NCBI GenBank assembly: GCA_002347605.1
Contig: DDXN01000022.1
Location: 14,129 to 60,238, forward strand
Reading direction: 5' to 3'
Source: Candidatus Dojkabacteria bacterium UBA2259
Lineage (GTDB): Bacteria; Patescibacteriota; Dojkabacteria; SC72
Length of the DNA: 46,110 bases
Shown: in pieces, positions 41,762-46,110 of the stretch
Numbering within the stretch: the first letter of the stretch is position 1
Layout of the letters: each line of letters begins with the position of its first letter
Made by a program: the position numbers and the translations under genes
The notes under the pieces: model-generated
What the model was told of the DNA's origin: nothing
The model's input: only the letters and a program-made list of their open reading frames with translations
Database searches by the model: none

Positions 41762-42824
41762 AGAAAATATTCTTGATCCACGAAGATTTAGTCCATCTGC
41801 TAGTGGTTTATTTAAAGAGCCCTACTACAGTAGCTTTATACAATGTAAGCTGAATCCATCAAAAGATCAGAAAGACAAAGGTAATTATTTACCGAGACTT
41901 ACTCTTTCTTCAAGAATGAAAAATAATGTATACCAGGTATTCCTTAGGATAGAATTCTCAGCGCCAAAAATACTTTTTGGAAATAACTTTGAAGAAATCC
42001 GTGAAGAAGATTTCCCCAAATTAATATCAGAATTAAAATACAAGTTATTTCTAATGGGTATAATACTTTTAGATAATCAATTGATTAACGCTCCCGTATC
42101 TTCAGTTCACTATTGTCGTAATATACCCCTACAAGCCTATGTAAGCTGCTCTATGGTAATCAATCAGTTGGAGAAGGCTGGTAACTACAACGAGTGGCTT
42201 GACCTTGATAAAACGAGTTTTAGGAATGGTGGACAAATATTGCATATGCACAGTGATAGGTGGGAATTTGTTGTCTATGACAAGCTGAGAGACCTTGAGA
42301 GGGCGAAGTTAGGAAAGAATAGATCAGTTGAAGAAGATAACTACTCTCAGTTGGATATGTTCAAGGATAAATATCCTAAACAGGAAATTCTGAGACTAGA
42401 ATTGAGAATAAATACGAAACAGAAATTAAGAGCCTTATTGACAACGATTGGGGATGGTAAATCATTAAAGAATATTACATTTGTAAATATATTCAAGCGT
42501 GAAATATCACAGAAATTGCTAAGGTATTATTGGGGCAAGATTCAAATGGTAACCAATCTCCCCGAAAACATTAAAACAAACAGTAATATTATAGAAATTT
42601 CTACGGCTATTAGAATTAAATACCCTGAAATGAAAGATAATGATTTGATGAGATTAACATATGGCATAATCTTCATTCAAGAATATGGGACACGGGCTTT
42701 TAGAAATTTCATGCAATGGAATAAAGACAGAGGGTATAAATGGAATAGATTTAATAAACAATTAGAAAAATCCTCTTTCTTATGCAATATGAATATTCTT
42801 TCTGATATTGAAACAAAAATATAG
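41724..42824 (+). CDS. Phage/plasmid replication protein, gpII/gpX-like family
   Basis: The 366-residue protein opens MIDTVVLTIP, the characteristic start of the filamentous-phage-type replication proteins (Phage_CRI and Phage_X families). HYCRNIPLQAYVSC lies mid-protein, QILHMHSDRWEFVVYDKLRDLER carries the His-containing strand at about 170-190, and a C-terminal domain with RFNKQLEK follows. In inoviruses and related plasmids this protein nicks one strand and starts rolling-circle replication through Tyr residues. Its presence with SpoVG and a serine recombinase suggests an integrative element that can replicate when excised (inference). Confidence 0.6.
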   Translation: MIDTVVLTIPVTKENILDPRRFSPSASGLFKEPYYSSFIQCKLNPSKDQKDKGNYLPRLTLSSRMKNNVYQVFLRIEFSAPKILFGNNFEEIREEDFPKLISELKYKLFLMGIILLDNQLINAPVSSVHYCRNIPLQAYVSCSMVINQLEKAGNYNEWLDLDKTSFRNGGQILHMHSDRWEFVVYDKLRDLERAKLGKNRSVEEDNYSQLDMFKDKYPKQEILRLELRINTKQKLRALLTTIGDGKSLKNITFVNIFKREISQKLLRYYWGKIQMVTNLPENIKTNSNIIEISTAIRIKYPEMKDNDLMRLTYGIIFIQEYGTRAFRNFMQWNKDRGYKWNRFNKQLEKSSFLCNMNILSDIETKI

Positions 42825-42833
42825 TAAAATATC

Positions 42834-42861
42834 TTGTTATTTTTATTTATTTATGTATACT
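42834..42861 (+). promoter_or_regulatory. Promoter of the methyltransferase gene
   Basis: TTGTTA (42834-42839), a 16-bp spacer and TATACT (42856-42861) form a plausible promoter. The -10 box overlaps the shared operator that begins at 42857. The upstream part lies within the end of the replication gene's 3' region and spacer. Confidence 0.45.
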
Positions 42862-42871
42862 AGAGTTAGCA
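42857..42871 (+). promoter_or_regulatory. Operator copy 1 (ATACTA-N3-TTAGCA) before the methyltransferase
   Basis: ATACTAGAGTTAGCA ends 2 bp before the preferred methyltransferase ATG (42874). Its core CTA-N4-TAG is palindromic. An identical 15-mer occurs at 44564, and a copy differing only in the spacer lies at 44524 on the other strand. All three sit at promoters of the R-M/recombinase cluster. Confidence 0.65.
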
Positions 42872-42873
42872 AG

Positions 42874-43713
42874 ATGAATACAGCAGAAATAAAACAAAAA
42901 CTTGGGGAACCATATTTTGAGACAGAGAATTGTCTTATTTACAATGATGATTCCTTAAAGTTAATGAAGAAGTTTGATGATAATACTGTTGATATGACAG
43001 TAACAAGCCCCCCATATAATATTGGGAAAGAATATGAGACTCTTCTGCCAATTGATGATTATTTAAACTGGTGTGAAAAGTGGATAAATGAAATCTATAG
43101 AATTACAAAAATGAATGGAACATTTTGGTTGAATTTAGGTTATCTTGAGATGCCAAACAAAGCAAAAGCATTACCAATACCTTATTTGCTTTGGGAAAGA
43201 AATCCTTTCTATTTTATTCAAGAAATTGTTTGGAACTATGGAGCAGGCGTTTCAGCAAAGAAGTTTTTTGCACCAAGAAATGAGAAATTACTTTGGTATG
43301 TAAAAGATAAGGATAATTACACTTTTAATCTTGATGATATTAGAGATAAGAATGTAAAATACCCAAATCAGAAAAAAAAGGGAAGATTAAGATGTAACCC
43401 CTTAGGAAAAAATCCAACAGATGTTTGGCAAATCCCCAAAGTAACATCTGGTGCTAACAGAAGCTCAAAAGAAAGAACTCCCCATCCAGCACAATTTCCG
43501 TCAGCACTAATTGATCGTTTAGTTAAAGGGTCTAGTAATGAAAATGATTTAATAATTGATCCATTTTTAGGTTCTGGAACTTCTGCCATTGTTGCCATGG
43601 CAAATAAGCGACAATTTGTAGGTATAGAAATAGAACAAAAATACTGCGAAATAACGAAAAGGAGAATTAAAGATTTTTTGGATACTCCGAAATCACTAAA
43701 GCTATTTGAATAG
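42874..43713 (+). CDS. Type II DNA methyltransferase, N4-cytosine/N6-adenine class, of a ScaI-like system
   Basis: I prefer ATG 42874 (279 residues), which follows the operator; the frame also extends to 42808. Motif IV is TSPPYN (about 45-50) and motif I is DPFLGSGTSA (about 229-238). The order catalytic motif before SAM motif defines the beta class. SPPY is usual for N4-cytosine enzymes, including M.ScaI, so N4-methylcytosine is likely (inference). HPAQFPSALIDRLVKG is the conserved helix before motif I. The gene converges on the endonuclease gene, with only 5 bp between the stops. Confidence 0.85.
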   Translation: MNTAEIKQKLGEPYFETENCLIYNDDSLKLMKKFDDNTVDMTVTSPPYNIGKEYETLLPIDDYLNWCEKWINEIYRITKMNGTFWLNLGYLEMPNKAKALPIPYLLWERNPFYFIQEIVWNYGAGVSAKKFFAPRNEKLLWYVKDKDNYTFNLDDIRDKNVKYPNQKKKGRLRCNPLGKNPTDVWQIPKVTSGANRSSKERTPHPAQFPSALIDRLVKGSSNENDLIIDPFLGSGTSAIVAMANKRQFVGIEIEQKYCEITKRRIKDFLDTPKSLKLFE

Positions 43714-43718
43714 TCTCT

Positions 43719-44294
43719 TTAAATTTGTAGAAGTTTATAGTTTTCAACATCTCTACTTAATCTAGATTGTTGACCAGTTGCAGCAGTTTGACCAATCCAA
43801 TCTTCATGATCAAGCCAACCAAATCTTATTTTAAGAATTTTGGGCAAGACGCCTGTATCTGCAAATTTCTCAAAATTGATTGCTAAATAATACCCTGCCT
43901 TGCTTTTCTTTCCATTTTCAGAATCTTGAGCATAGCTTCTGTTTCCAAAGATACTATTAGGATTTGAGGATGTTTTAATTTCAATAGAGTAATTTTCGTT
44001 AGGAATATAAACGAGGTCTTTATCTCTCGCATCTTTTTCTTTTCTCCACACTTTGGGATATCTTTTCTCTATCTCTATCTGAATAAGTTCATGTAGGAAG
44101 AAGCCCATTATTTGTGGTTTTGGTGAGAAGTCTTTCCCTATATAGCTATTACCAATTTGAGATTGCAAAATTGTATCCCAGGAAACAAGAACAATTTCTT
44201 TAATTTCCTTGGCAGACAAGGGATGTATCACTATTAGCTTTTCTGTTATCTTTGCCCAATCTTTAGTAGGAACATTTTTGTACGGAGAACTCAT
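43719..44294 (-). CDS. ScaI-family type II restriction endonuclease
   Basis: The 191-residue protein closely follows the ScaI endonuclease family (RE_ScaI) as I recall it: an opening MSSPYKNVP, HPLSAKEIKEIV, QIMGFFLHELI (about 61-71), the PD-(D/E)xK core DLVYIP with Asp93 and YSIEIKTSS with Glu105 and Lys107, FGNRSYAQ, FGWLDHEDWIGQ and ATGQQSRL. ScaI cuts AGTACT to blunt ends; whether this enzyme shares that specificity is unproven. It follows the controller gene by 4 bp on the same strand, and the methyltransferase converges on it. Confidence 0.75.
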   Translation of the reverse strand: MSSPYKNVPTKDWAKITEKLIVIHPLSAKEIKEIVLVSWDTILQSQIGNSYIGKDFSPKPQIMGFFLHELIQIEIEKRYPKVWRKEKDARDKDLVYIPNENYSIEIKTSSNPNSIFGNRSYAQDSENGKKSKAGYYLAINFEKFADTGVLPKILKIRFGWLDHEDWIGQTAATGQQSRLSRDVENYKLLQI

Positions 44295-44298
44295 GTGT

Positions 44299-44511
44299 TT
44301 ATTCTTCTATTAAATCGGATATTTTCAAATTTAAGGCCTTAGCTATTTTTGAGATGTTTTCAAGAGTTATATTTTTTTCAGCCCTTTCAATCATTCCTAT
44401 GTAAGTTCTATGAACTCCAGCTCTAACAGCAAGCTCTTCCTGAGATATCCCTAATTTTAGTCTCTCTTCTCTGACTCTTTTCCCAAATTTTAGTAATATT
44501 GTTTTCTTCAT
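44299..44511 (-). CDS. XRE-family controller (C protein) of the restriction-modification system
   Basis: Starting at ATG 44511, this 70-residue protein is almost entirely one helix-turn-helix domain: FGKRVREERLKLGISQEELAVRAG, HRTYIGMIERAEKNI and a C-terminal helix. That is the size and form of restriction-modification C proteins. The longer frame from 44547 would start upstream of the operator and is less likely. It lies 4 bp before the endonuclease gene, so C and R are co-transcribed. Three matching operators sit at its own promoter, the methyltransferase promoter and the recombinase promoter. Confidence 0.8.
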   Translation of the reverse strand: MKKTILLKFGKRVREERLKLGISQEELAVRAGVHRTYIGMIERAEKNITLENISKIAKALNLKISDLIEE

Positions 44512-44523
44512 TTTTGTACTAAT

Positions 44524-44538
44524 TGCTAATAATAGTAT
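44524..44538 (-). promoter_or_regulatory. Operator copy 2 before the controller/endonuclease operon
   Basis: The minus strand reads ATACTATTATTAGCA, sharing ATACTA and TTAGCA with the other two copies and differing only in the three spacer bases. It lies 12 bp upstream of the controller ATG (44511). A TATACT (44539-44534) overlaps it, so binding would affect this promoter. Confidence 0.65.
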
Positions 44539-44563
44539 ATGTATCATTAAGTTTTAATTCTAC

Positions 44564-44578
44564 ATACTAGAGTTAGCA
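44564..44578 (+). promoter_or_regulatory. Operator copy 3, overlapping the recombinase promoter
   Basis: ATACTAGAGTTAGCA, identical to copy 1, includes TTAGCA (44573-44578), which serves as a plausible -35 for the TATAAT at 44597-44602 (18-bp spacer). The controller bound here would block or alter recombinase transcription. Confidence 0.65.
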
Positions 44579-44596
44579 TGAAATGTGGAAATGGTT

Positions 44597-44611
44597 TATA
44601 ATAAAATCATG
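44597..44611 (+). promoter_or_regulatory. -10 box of the recombinase gene, leaderless layout
   Basis: TATAAT (44597-44602) is 6 bases before the ATG (44609), so the mRNA probably starts at the start codon. Confidence 0.55.
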
Positions 44612-46110
44612 AAAGCAATTGCAATCGCCAGAGTATCATCTGATGAGCAAGAAGTAGATGGGCAATCTCTTAGTGCTCAGACAGATAGATTATTAAGATA
44701 TATACAAGAAAAGGACCTTCAACTTATTCACGAACCTTTTCAGCTAGTTGAATCTTCTACAAAAGGAAAAAGAAAGGAGTTTAATAAGATAATCAATGAT
44801 TCATTACTAAAAGACGAAGTCTTGGCAATTGTTGTAGAAAGAGTTGATAGATTACAAAGATCATTTAAGGAAAGTATATTCTGTCAAGAGTTGATTGAGA
44901 AAAATAAGATAGAGCTTCATTTTGCATCAGACAGATTGATTATCAATATAGATTCTCCAGGGCAAGATATTATGAGATGGGATTACTCAGTCATAGGAGC
45001 AAAACAATATGTTCTAGCCATATCAGACAATGTTAAAAGGACCTTTGAATTTAAACTGAAGAAAGGAGAAGCCATAGGAAAACTACCGATTGGCTATTTA
45101 AATATCCAGGAAGATGATGGCAAAGGTGGAACTGTAGGCAAAGGCATAATTGATCCTCAGAGAGCCTATCTTATACAAAAAGGTTTTGAGTTATACTCTA
45201 CAGGCACTTATTCTTATAGATCTTTAGCTAAAGAATTAAGAAGATTAGGTTTAACCAAAAATACAAAAAAAGGTGGGCTTGTAGATAAAAAAGACGTAGA
45301 AAGATTTATTCATAACCCCATATATTATGGAATGCAGGAAATCAAAGGTGTTAAATATCCACATTATTTTGGGAATATTATCTCAAAAGAACTTTTTGAT
45401 AAATGCCAAGAGATTATAGATGGGAAAAGAGTTGAACAAACAAGACCAGATAATAATATCCCATACATTTTTAGAGGTCTAATTAGGTGTGGGAAATGTG
45501 GAAGATTATGTAGCCCATACAAAGGAAAACTACAAAATTATGTTAGATGTACTCAACCAAAAGATGTATGTTCCAATTTAAATGTTCCAGAAAGAGTTCT
45601 TTTAAAACAATTGGAAGATGTATTTAAGAACCTCGTTATTCCAGAAGGGATAATGGAAGAGCTTCTTGTTGATATAAAAAATACTCATGAAGGTAAGAAA
45701 ATTTTTGAAAATGAACAAAAGGAAGGTGCAAGAAAGCTAATAGATAGATATCAGAAAAACTTAGATGAACTTCTAGACATGAGATTAGACAAGAGTATTA
45801 CTCAAGAACAATACGATAAAAAGGCTACAGAGCTTAGATCAAAGATTACAGAACAAAATGAGATATTAAATAGATTTCCAGAAGCAGATAAAAACTTCGC
45901 AGACCTTATGATAAAACTATTAAATATTTCAACCCATGCTTGGGATATATTTCAAAGTTCAAGCATAGATAAAAAACGAGAGCTTCTAGGATTGATAACC
46001 TTGAACCTTACATTGGATGATAAAAAGATATATGTAGAACTACAAAAGCCATTTGATGCTATATACAACTATAACAAAACTGGGAAATGGGGTGGAAGAT
46101 GGGATTTGAA
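44609..46110 (+). CDS. Large serine recombinase, cut off at the right edge
   Basis: The frame runs from ATG 44609 to the last base, giving 500 codons so far. It opens MKAIAIARVSSDEQEVDGQS: the resolvase fold with catalytic Ser10 and the Gln/Arg-rich loop (SLSAQTDRL), followed by VERVDRLQRS. The recombinase domain (about 150-260) contains GYLNI, RSLAKELRRLG and HNPIYYGMQ. The zinc ribbon (about 290-315) has CGKCGRLC and YVRC..DVC, then a long coiled coil (about 360-430) typical of large serine integrases. Such enzymes insert and excise elements at att sites next to their own gene. Its promoter carries the controller operator. Confidence 0.92.
   Translation, partial: MKAIAIARVSSDEQEVDGQSLSAQTDRLLRYIQEKDLQLIHEPFQLVESSTKGKRKEFNKIINDSLLKDEVLAIVVERVDRLQRSFKESIFCQELIEKNKIELHFASDRLIINIDSPGQDIMRWDYSVIGAKQYVLAISDNVKRTFEFKLKKGEAIGKLPIGYLNIQEDDGKGGTVGKGIIDPQRAYLIQKGFELYSTGTYSYRSLAKELRRLGLTKNTKKGGLVDKKDVERFIHNPIYYGMQEIKGVKYPHYFGNIISKELFDKCQEIIDGKRVEQTRPDNNIPYIFRGLIRCGKCGRLCSPYKGKLQNYVRCTQPKDVCSNLNVPERVLLKQLEDVFKNLVIPEGIMEELLVDIKNTHEGKKIFENEQKEGARKLIDRYQKNLDELLDMRLDKSITQEQYDKKATELRSKITEQNEILNRFPEADKNFADLMIKLLNISTHAWDIFQSSSIDKKRELLGLITLNLTLDDKKIYVELQKPFDAIYNYNKTGKWGGRWDL

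Noticed and set aside
1..46110. UGA-to-Gly recoding as in Gracilibacteria/Absconditabacteria
   Set aside because: TGA ends real genes (for example the GT-C-like gene at 26989) and conserved proteins show no internal UGA, so the standard bacterial code applies.
1..46110. CRISPR array or insertion sequence with transposase
   Set aside because: No regularly spaced repeats, no Cas-like proteins and no DDE or Y1 transposase were seen; the only mobile-element enzyme is the serine recombinase.

Overview
The window is 46 kb of AT-rich (roughly one third G+C by eye) bacterial DNA with compact genes, short proteins, the standard genetic code (in-frame TGA used as stop, TGG as Trp) and many small membrane-anchored proteins of unknown family. 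Together with an archaeal-type cytidylate-kinase-like protein, a DUF5667-like secreted protein, half-size transporters and very few Shine-Dalgarno sequences, this points to a Patescibacteria/CPR genome (Dojkabacteria-, Katanobacteria- or Microgenomates-like). The exact phylum cannot be settled from the sequence alone.

Positions 1-36,080 are mostly chromosomal housekeeping. On the minus strand lies a peptidoglycan/division operon ftsW-murG-murB-murA (207-4933). Then come a nucleotide-kinase-like gene with a rubredoxin-like protein, tRNA-Leu(TAA), tRNA-Cys(GCA), pyruvate kinase, secG with a membrane-anchored peptide-binding protein, tRNA-Leu(CAG), exported proteins, peptide deformylase, an ABC-F ATPase, and a minus-strand sulfur-trafficking operon ferredoxin/thioredoxin-iscS-iscU-mnmA (17,854-21,086). 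Next are a sigma-70 factor, dcd, two membrane proteins of envelope-lipid or polymer type, a CofE-like protein, a GH3 glycosidase, a VTT membrane protein and prs. A plus-strand pair, an ATP-grasp D-aspartate-ligase-like gene and an aspartate racemase (32,368-34,286), suggests D-Asp in the peptidoglycan cross-bridge, followed by an undecaprenol-kinase-like gene.

Two gene-free stretches are informative. 21,260-21,690 holds the decayed C-terminal half of a heliorhodopsin gene (minus strand; one frameshift, one in-frame TAG, N-terminal half lost). 30,841-31,121 looks like a free-standing small RNA with its own promoter and a terminator with eight U residues.

Positions 36,086-46,110 are accessory DNA. 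Two short plus-strand remnants (36,086-36,184 and 36,924-36,977) resemble the C-terminus of the large serine recombinase that runs off the right edge (44,609 onward). This suggests serial or tandem integration of recombinase-bearing elements at one site. Cargo includes a predicted HExxH metallopeptidase, two secreted Thr/Pro-rich surface proteins of higher G+C, a HEPN-domain protein, a SpoVG-like protein, a filamentous-phage-type (gpII/X) replication protein, and a complete ScaI-like type II restriction-modification system with an XRE-type controller. A 15-bp operator, ATACTA-N3-TTAGCA, occurs in front of the methyltransferase, the controller/endonuclease operon and the recombinase. One repressor may therefore coordinate restriction-modification with mobility of the element.

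Across the window many promoters have a -10 hexamer exactly 7 bp before the start codon and no Shine-Dalgarno sequence, which suggests widespread leaderless mRNAs. Two tiny ORFs (34,367 and 41,337) instead have strong AAAGGAGG ribosome-binding sites.
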